From Xanthobacter oligotrophicus (GTDB lineage: Bacteria; Pseudomonadota; Alphaproteobacteria; Rhizobiales; Xanthobacteraceae), in NCBI RefSeq assembly GCF_008364685.1, contig NZ_VTTL01000005.1, positions 248,001 to 312,000 of the forward strand: a DNA stretch of 64,000 nt, in the 5' to 3' direction. The stretch's first letter is position 1. Every line of letters starts with the position of its first letter. The notes beneath the pieces were generated by a model. It worked only from the letters and a program-made list of their open reading frames with translations. It searched no databases and was not told the origin of the DNA. The translations under genes and the position numbers were made by a program. Positions 57,831-64,000 of this stretch are shown piece by piece.

Positions 57831-57858
57831 CGGCGGCCTTATCCTTGAAGGGCCGCCG
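57831..57858 (+). terminator. Stem-loop after the catabolic operon
   Basis: CGGCGGCC (57831-57838) and GGCCGCCG (57851-57858) form an 8-bp GC-rich stem with a 12-nt loop, 24 nt after the dehydrogenase stop. No T-run, so probably a Rho-assisted end. Confidence 0.5.
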
Positions 57859-58041
57859 CACCATGCGCGCCAGCAACCTGACTTTGGAGCCGGCCTCGGG
57901 CGCGGCCGGCCTGTCTTCGTGACGAAGGGCGCGCCGGACATTCCTCGGCGGTCGACGGGGGTTGCGTATCGCGCGGACATGCCCTGTATGGCGGTGCGGC
58001 GGGTCCGATACGAACCCGGATGCACTGCCTTGGAGAGTGAC

Positions 58042-58527
58042 ATGGCCGACCTCGTTATCATTGCCTATGAGTCTGAGGCCAAAGCGGAGGCCGCCCGACA
58101 GGAGCTTCTGAAGCTCCAGAAGGAATATCTGATCGAGCTGGGCGACGCCGTGGTGGCGGTCCGGCAGGAAGACGGCTCGATCAAGCTGAACCAGCTGTTG
58201 AACACGACCCTTGCCGGTGCGGCGTCGGGCGGCCTGTGGGGCGGCCTCGTCGGGCTTTTGTTCCTGAACCCGCTCCTGGGCATGGCCATCGGCGCCGGCG
58301 CGGGCGCCCTCGCCGGAAAGTTCACCGACGTGGGCATCAACGACGACTTCATCAAGCAGGCCAGCTCGGCCCTTGGCCCGAATCAGGCGGCGCTCTGCGT
58401 GCTCGTCGGCAAGGTGACCGCGGACAAGGTGGTGGCCGACATGGCCAAGTTTGGCGGCACCGTGCTCCAGACCAGCCTGTCCACCGAGCAGGAAGAAAAG
58501 CTCCAGGCCGCCCTCAAGGGCGCGTAG
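58042..58527 (+). CDS. DUF1269 membrane protein
   Basis: 161 residues, MADLVIIAYESEAKAEAARQ. Ferredoxin-like N-terminal part with LGDAVVAVRQEDGSIKLNQL, then a Gly-rich hydrophobic hairpin (AASGGLWGGLVGLLFLNPLL, GMAIGAGAGALAGKFTDVG; about residues 58-98) and a soluble tail ending EEKLQAALKGA. This matches DUF1269, a family of predicted membrane proteins of unknown function. ATG 58042 is preceded by GGAGAGTGAC. The TAG stop lies at the first bases of a dispersed repeat (58525-58600). Confidence 0.87.
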   Translation: MADLVIIAYESEAKAEAARQELLKLQKEYLIELGDAVVAVRQEDGSIKLNQLLNTTLAGAASGGLWGGLVGLLFLNPLLGMAIGAGAGALAGKFTDVGINDDFIKQASSALGPNQAALCVLVGKVTADKVVADMAKFGGTVLQTSLSTEQEEKLQAALKGA

Positions 58528-58600
58528 AGCGTTTTCAAGCGAAGTGGGCACCGGTTCGCGTGAAGAAAACGCGTCAAGACGAGAGTCTAGAGCGTTTTCC
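58525..58600. repeat. Rhizobiales-type dispersed intergenic repeat
   Basis: TAGAGCGTTTTC occurs at 58525-58536 and again at 58588-58599, and its reverse complement core GAAAACGC lies between them (58565-58572). The sequence TTTTCAAGCGAAGTGGGCAC followed by CGGTTCGCGTGAAGAAAACG is one I recognise as frequent in Rhizobiales intergenic DNA. The unit supplies the stop codon of the DUF1269 gene and can fold through the GCGTTTTC/GAAAACGC arms. Confidence 0.75.
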
Positions 58601-58609
58601 GTGAGCCAG

Positions 58610-58636
58610 GGCGAGCGGAAACCGCTCTCGCCTTTT
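58610..58636 (+). terminator. Rho-independent terminator after the DUF1269 gene
   Basis: GAGCGG (58613-58618) and CCGCTC (58622-58627) around AAA, extended by GGC/GCC (58610-58612 with 58630-58632) across a two-base bulge and followed by TTTT (58633-58636). Confidence 0.75.
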
Positions 58637-58740
58637 GTGTGATAGCCGGGCTGCCGCAGCGAGGCGGTGAGGCAGCCCGGCGGTCCCCACCGTCCGAGTG
58701 GGGATCATAAAGCTGAAGGCGTTACCGGCGCCGCGCCAGA

Positions 58741-59598
58741 TCAGGCACGCGGCACCGCCAGAACGTCCAGATGGCCGATGGCGCAGGCCTCCGCATCGGC
58801 CCGGTGGCGCGCCCAGTCCTGCGCGGTGGCCGCATCGACGCGACCGCTCTCCACCGCCGCTGCGGCCGTGCCGGCGGCGAGCTTCTGGATCAGCGCTCGG
58901 TCGCCGGGAACGAGCCGCCACGGGCTCTGTGCCTGCCCTACCTCATAGCCCACCCGTGCCAGCGCCGCGCCGAGCACCCGCGCGGCGTCGGGTCCGAGCG
59001 CCGGGCCGAAGCCCTTGTCGATGCCCTGATGGGCGGCAAAGCCCGCCGCGATGGCGGCGTCCGCCGGATGGGGTGGTGCCCAGGCATCCTGCCCGTCGCA
59101 GATGAGGGCGGCGTGGACGAGGATGCCCGAGCCGGCCATCCCCTGCGCGAAGCTCTCGCACCACTGCGCCGAGACCAGATCGTGGAACGCCGAGGCGGTG
59201 ACCAGATGCGGCGCGAAGGCGCGCGGCGCGGCGGGATCGCGGGCAAGGTCCGCGATGGCGAAGTCCACCCGGATCTCCCGCGCGCCCAGGGCAAGCACCA
59301 GCGTGTCGCCCGTCTTCCGCCAGCTGTCCGCGAAAGCCTTCAGGCGGGTGCGGGCGGCCTCGGCGAGAGCGCCGTCGTGATCCATCAGAACCCAGTGCTG
59401 GCGTGGACCAAGGCGCGGCGCCAGCGCCCTGAGGTTCGATCCGGAGCCGGCGCCGAGATCGACGATGCGCTGCTCCTCCACCTCTTCCAGATAGCGCGCC
59501 AGCTCCGCCTCCAGCGCCATGTTGCGGGAGCGGTGGTCGGCCGGCTCGCGGAGCGAGAGCCAGTCGTCGGAGAAGGTGGCGGGGATGGGAAGGGTCAC
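58741..59598 (-). CDS. SAM-dependent class I methyltransferase
   Basis: 285 residues from GTG 59598, which overlaps the glycosyltransferase stop as GTGA. SAM-binding motif I is RIVDLGAGSGSNLRALAPRL (about residues 44-63); acidic motif after strand 2 is HWVLMDHDGALAEAA; the post-strand-4 region is FAPHLVTASAFHDLVSAQWC. It has family-like PADHRSRNMALEAEL at the N-terminus. Last gene of the four-gene operon with the PTPS homologue. The methyl acceptor is unknown; a pathway intermediate of the same operon is the natural candidate. Confidence 0.88.
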   Translation of the reverse strand: MTLPIPATFSDDWLSLREPADHRSRNMALEAELARYLEEVEEQRIVDLGAGSGSNLRALAPRLGPRQHWVLMDHDGALAEAARTRLKAFADSWRKTGDTLVLALGAREIRVDFAIADLARDPAAPRAFAPHLVTASAFHDLVSAQWCESFAQGMAGSGILVHAALICDGQDAWAPPHPADAAIAAGFAAHQGIDKGFGPALGPDAARVLGAALARVGYEVGQAQSPWRLVPGDRALIQKLAAGTAAAAVESGRVDAATAQDWARHRADAEACAIGHLDVLAVPRA

Positions 59599-60638
59599 GT
59601 GCGGCTCGTGTTCGCCAGCACCCGGCCGATGGTGGCGGCGGTGTCGGCCCAGGAGGGTAATTGTTGCCCAGCGGCGAAGGCCGCGTCGGCGAAGGCCCGG
59701 CGCCGGGCCGGATCGGCGATGAGGCTGCGCAGGGCGTCCGCGAAGGCTGCCGCATCGCCCGGCGGCACCTTCAGGCCGGCGCCGTCCGGCACCGTCTCGC
59801 CCGCCGCGCCGCCGGTGGTGCACACCACGGGCAGGCCGCGCCGCATGGCTTCCGCCAGCACCATGCCATAGCCCTCATAAAGCGAGGGATGCACGAAGAT
59901 GTCCGCCTCCCCATAGGCGGCATCGAGGTCGGCGCGATCGAGCTGGCCGAGCAGACGGATGTTGCCGCGCGGGGCCGCCGCCGCCCGCGCCGCCACCATC
60001 TCCGCCGTGGGAGGATCGAGATGGGCGGCGCCGGCGATGGCGAGGGAAAAATCGAGGTCGGCGATCAGGTCGAGGGCATCGAACAGGATGTCGTAGCCCT
60101 TGCGCGGGGTCAGCGAGCCCACGGCGATCAGGCGCGGCGGCTCGCCATCGGCGGGCACGCGGGCCATGGGCTCGGTGCCGGGCACGGCCAATGTCAGGCG
60201 CTCGGGGGCAACGCCATAGCGCGCCACCAGGGTACGGCCGGTCTCGGGGCTCACGGTGATGACCGCATCGGCGGCGTTCAGAACCGCCTTCTCGCTCTGG
60301 AACAGATGTTCGGCCAGATCCGCAGGCAGCCCCGTCTCCAGCGCCAGCGGATGATGCACCAGCGCGACGAGGCGACGGCCCAGCCCCTTCAGCCGGTCCG
60401 CCGGCAGGGCGCCGAAGGCGAGGCCGTCGCCCAGCAGGATGGTGTCCGGCGCGGTTGCCGCGAGCCGGGCGAGGGCCGCGTCCACCTCGGCCCCGGTCGG
60501 GGTGGGGAAGGCGCCGTCGAGGCTAAGGGGCGCGATGTCGAGGCCCGTGGCCTGAAGCTCGGCGATGACGCGCCGGTCATAGGCATAGCCCCCGGTAGGT
60601 GTGTCCAGCGGGCCGGGGTGGACGAAGGCGACGGGCAT
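59595..60638 (-). CDS. Glycosyltransferase family 4 (GT-B fold)
   Basis: 347 residues, MPVAFVHPGPLDTPTGGYAY. Acceptor-binding Rossmann half: YDRRVIAELQATG and LVALVHHPLALETGL. Nucleotide-sugar half: RLIAVGSLTPRKGYDILFDA and the GT4 retaining motif SLYEGYGMVLAEAMRRGLPV (E-x7-E type). Starts 5 nt after the PTPS-like stop and overlaps the methyltransferase start, so all three are translationally linked. No polysaccharide export or lipid-sugar genes adjoin, which fits glycosylation of a small molecule. Confidence 0.9.
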   Translation of the reverse strand: MPVAFVHPGPLDTPTGGYAYDRRVIAELQATGLDIAPLSLDGAFPTPTGAEVDAALARLAATAPDTILLGDGLAFGALPADRLKGLGRRLVALVHHPLALETGLPADLAEHLFQSEKAVLNAADAVITVSPETGRTLVARYGVAPERLTLAVPGTEPMARVPADGEPPRLIAVGSLTPRKGYDILFDALDLIADLDFSLAIAGAAHLDPPTAEMVAARAAAAPRGNIRLLGQLDRADLDAAYGEADIFVHPSLYEGYGMVLAEAMRRGLPVVCTTGGAAGETVPDGAGLKVPPGDAAAFADALRSLIADPARRRAFADAAFAAGQQLPSWADTAATIGRVLANTSRT

Positions 60639-60643
60639 GGATC

Positions 60644-61075
60644 TCAGGACAAAAGCTGGAGGGAGGCGTCGTCGGCGGCGAGGTCGGCCTCGTACCAGGC
60701 GCGGGCCACGTGGGATTCGTGCAGCATCACGCGGATGCGGGTCAGCGCCTCGCTGCCAGCGCCCAGTTCGCCGGCGCGCGCCGCCTGGGCCATCTTGTCG
60801 AAGACGTGCCGGCACAGCACTTCCGTGGTGGTGTTGCGGCCGGCGAAGTCCGGCACCTCGTCGAGGTTCTTGTAGTTGAGCGGGCCGAGCACGGCCTTGA
60901 GCGCATCGTGGGCGCGGGCGATGTCCACCACCACCCCCTCCACCGTCAGCTCGCGGCGATAGAAGGCCACGTCCACCACGAAGGTGGCGCCATGCAGCGC
61001 CTGGGCGGGGCCGAACAGGGCGCCCTTGAAGCTGTGGGCGATCATGATGTGGTCCCGCACCTCTACCGCATACAT
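60644..61075 (-). CDS. 6-pyruvoyl-tetrahydropterin synthase/QueD homologue with altered active site
   Basis: 143 residues of the tunnelling (T-fold) family: MYAVEVRDHIMIAHSFKGAL, ELTVEGVVVDIARAHDALKA, VLGPLNYKNLDEVPDF and NTTTEVLCRHVFDKMAQAA. In active QueD/PTPS three His bind zinc (AH-x-LP, HGH) and Cys plus Asp-His do catalysis. Here His14 and His28 remain, but HGH reads LHGATF (third ligand is Ala30), the catalytic Cys position holds Ala24, and LDHH reads LNYK. The Glu near the C-terminus (VMLHESH) remains. It should still bind a pterin-like ligand but is unlikely to do the standard reaction. Second gene of the operon, 69 nt after the dehydrogenase. Confidence 0.85.
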   Translation of the reverse strand: MYAVEVRDHIMIAHSFKGALFGPAQALHGATFVVDVAFYRRELTVEGVVVDIARAHDALKAVLGPLNYKNLDEVPDFAGRNTTTEVLCRHVFDKMAQAARAGELGAGSEALTRIRVMLHESHVARAWYEADLAADDASLQLLS

Positions 61076-61144
61076 GCATAACTCCCTTGCGTGGGTTCCG
61101 GGGCAGGCCCGCGCAGCGCGTGCCCGAAGCCGGTGCCATCGGCG

Positions 61145-62149
61145 TCACTTGTAGCGCACCACCGTGGCGATGCCTGCCGCCCCGTCCGCAAGGATACGCG
61201 GCAGGGCCTGCGGCAGATCGTCGAAGGCCACCTCGTCGGTGATGAGCGCATCGAGGGCGGGGTCTTCGAGGAGGGCCAGCGCCTTCTCCAGCCGCCGCCG
61301 GTGGCTCCAGCGCGGGCGGCGGGCGGGGCTCACCATGCCCACCTGCGAGGAGACGATCTGCAGGCGCCGGTGGTGGAAGGCGCCGCCGAGCTGCGCATTC
61401 ACGCCCTTGTCACCATACCAGCTCATCTCCACCACCCGGGCTTCCTCGCCGCAACAGGCCAGCGCCGTCGCCAGCCCCGCGCCGCTGCCGCTGGTGTGGA
61501 AGACGAGGTCGGCATCGGCAACCCCCGCGCTGGAGGGGGCGAAGGCGGCGCCGAAGGAGCGCGCCAGCCCCGCGCGGCTCTCATCAGGATCGATGGCGGT
61601 GACCTCCGCCCCTGGCAGGCGGGCGGCGAGATAGGTGACCAGCAGGCCCACGAGGCCCGCCCCCACCACCACGATACGATCGCCGGGGCCGGCACCGCCA
61701 TCCCACAGGGCGTTGAGGGCGGTTTCCATGTTGGCGGCAAGGGTCGCGCGGCGCGGCGGCAGGCCCTCCGGCAGCGGCGTCAGCATGGACGCGGGAGCGT
61801 TGAAGCGCGTCTGGTGCGGGGCGAGGGCGAAGACCAGCCGGCCTTCCAATGCGGCTGGACCCGCCTCCACCCGGCCGACCGCGCAATAGCCGTATTTTAC
61901 CGGGAAGGGGAAGTCGCCCTGCTGCAGCGGCGCGCGCATGCGGTCGCGGTGGACGGGATCGGTGAGGCCCTGAAACACGAGGCGTTCGGTGCCGCGGCTG
62001 ATGGCGCTCCACACGGTGGCGACCCGCGCTTCGTCGAGGGAGGGGGGCGGCAGCTCTTCCGTGCGTAGGGCCGCTGCGCCGGGGCCGACGGTCCACAGTG
62101 CCCGGCCCTCGACGGATTTGAGACATTTTGACGCATCAAGGGCTGTCAT
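61145..62149 (-). CDS. Medium-chain dehydrogenase, BchC-like, without the zinc-site Cys
   Basis: 334 residues of the MDR superfamily. The N-terminal GroES-like domain has VATVWSAISRGTERLVFQGL where Zn-ADHs carry a CG-x-C-HTD catalytic-zinc loop; the SxISxGTE form resembles BchC (bacteriochlorophyllide dehydrogenase) and implies no catalytic zinc Cys. The NAD(P) domain has DRIVVVGAGLVGLLVTYLAA (about residues 157-176) and the acidic end of strand 2 in AIDPDESR. First gene of the operon with the PTPS homologue. It is likely to oxidise or reduce a side-chain alcohol of the pathway product. No bch genes are in the window. Confidence 0.87.
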   Translation of the reverse strand: MTALDASKCLKSVEGRALWTVGPGAAALRTEELPPPSLDEARVATVWSAISRGTERLVFQGLTDPVHRDRMRAPLQQGDFPFPVKYGYCAVGRVEAGPAALEGRLVFALAPHQTRFNAPASMLTPLPEGLPPRRATLAANMETALNALWDGGAGPGDRIVVVGAGLVGLLVTYLAARLPGAEVTAIDPDESRAGLARSFGAAFAPSSAGVADADLVFHTSGSGAGLATALACCGEEARVVEMSWYGDKGVNAQLGGAFHHRRLQIVSSQVGMVSPARRPRWSHRRRLEKALALLEDPALDALITDEVAFDDLPQALPRILADGAAGIATVVRYK

Positions 62150-62254
62150 GCCGTCGCTTTCGTATAGCGCTTCAGGGGTCTGCTGCGGCCTTGCTGGCGG
62201 CGGGTGCGGGATGCGTTTTCAGCCTTGAGCCGGGTCCGGCAGTTGGAGCTATGC

Positions 62255-64000
62255 ATGTCTTCGAGGTCCGGTCCACCGCCTGAAGTGAGCCCTGCCGCCG
62301 ATTTCACCCCGGCCCTGCTCCAGCCGATGGCGGCGCTCGGCCGGCGCCGGCTGTTCATGCTGGCGGCCAACGCTCTGACGCTGCTGGTGGTGCTGGCGGG
62401 GGTCGCCGCGCTGGGCATCCATGGCGGATTTACCCTCGTGGATGGTCTCATCCTCCTGTGCGCCCTCGCCATAACGCCGTGGAACGCCATCGGGTTCTGG
62501 AACGCGATCACCGGTCTCGCGCTGCTGCACGGGCGCCGGCGCGGGGTGGAGGCGGCGGCGCCCTTCCTCGCCCCGGAGCCGCAGGGGCCGCTCACCGCGC
62601 GCACCGCCATCCTGCTCACCGTGCGCAACGAGGATCCCGCGCGCGCGCTGGCCCGCCTCAGGGCGGTGAAGGCCGACCTTGATGCCAGCGGCCACGGCGC
62701 CCTGTTCGATTTCCATGTGCTCAGCGACACCTCGCGCCCCGAGATCGCGGCGGCGGAAGAGAGGGAGATGGCCGCATGGCGGAGCGAGGAGGGGGTTTCC
62801 CGTATCTTCTATCGCCGTCGGCCGGAGAACACTGACTTCAAGGCCGGCAACATCCGCGATTTCTGCCTCACCGCCGGCGCGCGCTACGACTTCATGCTGC
62901 CGCTGGATGCCGACAGCCTCATGGGCGCCGCCACCATCCTGCGCATGGCGCGCCTGATGGCAGCCCATCCCCGCCTCGGCATCCTGCAGAGCCTTGTGGT
63001 GGGGCTGCCGGCGAAGAGCGCCTTTGCCCGCATGTTCCAGTTCGGCATGCGCCACGGCATGCGCTGCTACACTTTGGGGGCGAGTTGGTGGGCGGGGGAG
63101 TGCGGGCCGTTCTGGGGCCATAACGCGTTGATCCGCATCACCCCGTTCCGCGCCTTTTGCCATCTGCCGCACCTGCCCGGCGCCCCGCCCCTGGGCGGCC
63201 CGATCCTATCCCATGACCAGGTGGAGGCGGCCTTGATGCGCCGCGCCGGCTACGAGGTGCGGGTGCTCCCGGTGGAGAGCGAGAGCTATGAGGAGAACCC
63301 GCCGGCCGTCACCGATTTCGTGTCGCGCGACCTGCGCTGGTGCCTCGGCAACCTACAATATCTGCGGCTGCTGGCGCAGCCCGGTTTTGGCGCCAGCCTC
63401 AAGCCCATGAGCCGGTTCCAGCTGGTCTGGGCCATCCTCATGTTCGTGACCGTGCCGGCCCATCCGCTGCTGATCGCGCTCCTGCCGTTCGCGGCGGCGC
63501 AGGCGGCGGGGATGCCGGATTATCCCGCCGGCCTCGCCATCGGCCTTTATGGCGGGATGCTGCTGATGGCGCTGGCGCCGAAGCTTGCCGGCGTCGCCGA
63601 CGTGGCGCTGACGCCGGGCGGGGTGGCGCGCTATGGCGGGGCAGGGCGCTTTGCGGCGTCGGTGGCGGTGGAGCTGGTGTTCTCGTTCCTGCTCTCGGCC
63701 ATCACCGCGCTGGCGGTGACCCTGGAGATCGCTCGCCTGTTGCTGGGCCGCGCGCGCTCCGGCTGGATGGCGCAGGCCCGCGACGGGCATGGGGTGAGCT
63801 GGATGGCGGCGGCGCGCGCCTTCTGGCCGCAGACGGTGTTCGGCCTTTCGGTGACGGCGGGGCTCGCCGTGGTGTCCCCCGGCTTGATCGTGTGGGCAGC
63901 GCCGGTGCTGGCGGGCTATGTGCTCGCCATTCCGTTCACGGTGGCCACCGCCGATCCCCGTTTTGCCCGCTTCGCGGTCAAAACCCGCCTGTGCGCCGTG
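62255..64000 (+). CDS. opgH: Glucans biosynthesis glucosyltransferase OpgH/MdoH (partial, 3' end outside window)
   Basis: At least 582 residues, start ATG 62255 (MSSRSGPPPEVSPAADFTPA); the frame is open to the window edge. Membrane GT2 processive glucosyltransferase that makes the beta-1,2-linked backbone of osmoregulated periplasmic glucans from UDP-glucose. Two N-terminal transmembrane helices (about 34-80), GT2 motifs TAILLTVRNEDP, FKAGNIRDFCLTAG, DFMLPLDADSLM and the RDLRWCLGNLQYLRLL product-binding motif, then further transmembrane helices (about 390-440, 475-510 and beyond). opgG is not visible upstream; a minus-strand operon lies there instead. Confidence 0.94.
   Translation, partial: MSSRSGPPPEVSPAADFTPALLQPMAALGRRRLFMLAANALTLLVVLAGVAALGIHGGFTLVDGLILLCALAITPWNAIGFWNAITGLALLHGRRRGVEAAAPFLAPEPQGPLTARTAILLTVRNEDPARALARLRAVKADLDASGHGALFDFHVLSDTSRPEIAAAEEREMAAWRSEEGVSRIFYRRRPENTDFKAGNIRDFCLTAGARYDFMLPLDADSLMGAATILRMARLMAAHPRLGILQSLVVGLPAKSAFARMFQFGMRHGMRCYTLGASWWAGECGPFWGHNALIRITPFRAFCHLPHLPGAPPLGGPILSHDQVEAALMRRAGYEVRVLPVESESYEENPPAVTDFVSRDLRWCLGNLQYLRLLAQPGFGASLKPMSRFQLVWAILMFVTVPAHPLLIALLPFAAAQAAGMPDYPAGLAIGLYGGMLLMALAPKLAGVADVALTPGGVARYGGAGRFAASVAVELVFSFLLSAITALAVTLEIARLLLGRARSGWMAQARDGHGVSWMAAARAFWPQTVFGLSVTAGLAVVSPGLIVWAAPVLAGYVLAIPFTVATADPRFARFAVKTRLCAV

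Noticed and set aside
62150-62254. opgG upstream of opgH
   Set aside because: Only about 100 nt separate opgH from a divergent operon; no opgG sequence is present here.

Overview
The window looks like a chromosomal segment of a GC-rich alphaproteobacterium of the order Hyphomicrobiales, most likely Xanthobacteraceae (Xanthobacter, Azorhizobium or Ancylobacter-like). The evidence is the hisB-hisH-hisA-hisF-hisE-coaA gene order, a Porin_2-type porin, HslV with a short prosegment, intergenic repeats of Rhizobiales type, and strong GC bias in third codon positions. Nearly all of it reads as intact core or catabolic genes. I see no insertion sequence, prophage, integrase or CRISPR array.

Layout. 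1-331: start of a glutathione S-transferase gene cut by the window edge. 436-5210: a TPP riboswitch followed by thiO, thiS, thiG and thiE and a flavoprotein monooxygenase that may belong to the same transcript. 5387-11705: alpha carbonic anhydrase, ribosomal protein S1, a universal stress protein, an M48 lipoprotein protease and an SNase-like protein. 11846-16380: tRNA-Arg(CCT), a HerA-like ATPase, a J-domain protein and a porin. 16399-21023: histidine biosynthesis genes with coaA and a DUF2628 gene, all on the minus strand. 21164-23961: alpha/beta hydrolase and hslVU. 24013-27752: two unusual regulators, an NtrC-like protein lacking key motifs and a membrane winged-helix/TPR protein. 28058-35659: omega-aminotransferase, a tiny DUF3309 protein, Xaa-Pro aminopeptidase, tRNA-Gly(CCC) and a YhaN/YhaO (SbcCD-like) pair. 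36143-40948: D-amino acid dehydrogenase, two small genes of unknown function, polyphosphate kinase 2 and an MFS exporter. 42004-45300: trehalose synthase fused to maltokinase.

Region 45670-57807 is a coherent plus-strand catabolic cassette: LysR regulator, carbon-nitrogen hydrolase, RraA-like protein, a complete spermidine/putrescine-type ABC importer, HpcH/HpaI aldolase, HyuA/HyuB ATP-dependent hydantoinase/oxoprolinase subunits and an Ldh2-type 2-hydroxyacid dehydrogenase. I infer import and ring opening or amide hydrolysis of an unidentified cyclic amide or hydantoin-like compound, then oxidation and aldol cleavage of the carbon skeleton.

Region 58741-62149 is a tight minus-strand operon: BchC-like dehydrogenase, a 6-pyruvoyl-tetrahydropterin-synthase homologue that has lost its catalytic Cys, catalytic His and one zinc ligand, a GT4 glycosyltransferase and a SAM methyltransferase. 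This is the best candidate in the window for an undescribed system, possibly a modified or glycosylated pterin-like metabolite. The window ends inside opgH (periplasmic glucan synthesis).

Regulation visible in the sequence: one perfect FNR/FixK-type box (37642-37655) and two near matches, placed upstream of the universal stress gene and of the small genes that precede ppk2. This suggests a local low-oxygen response group.
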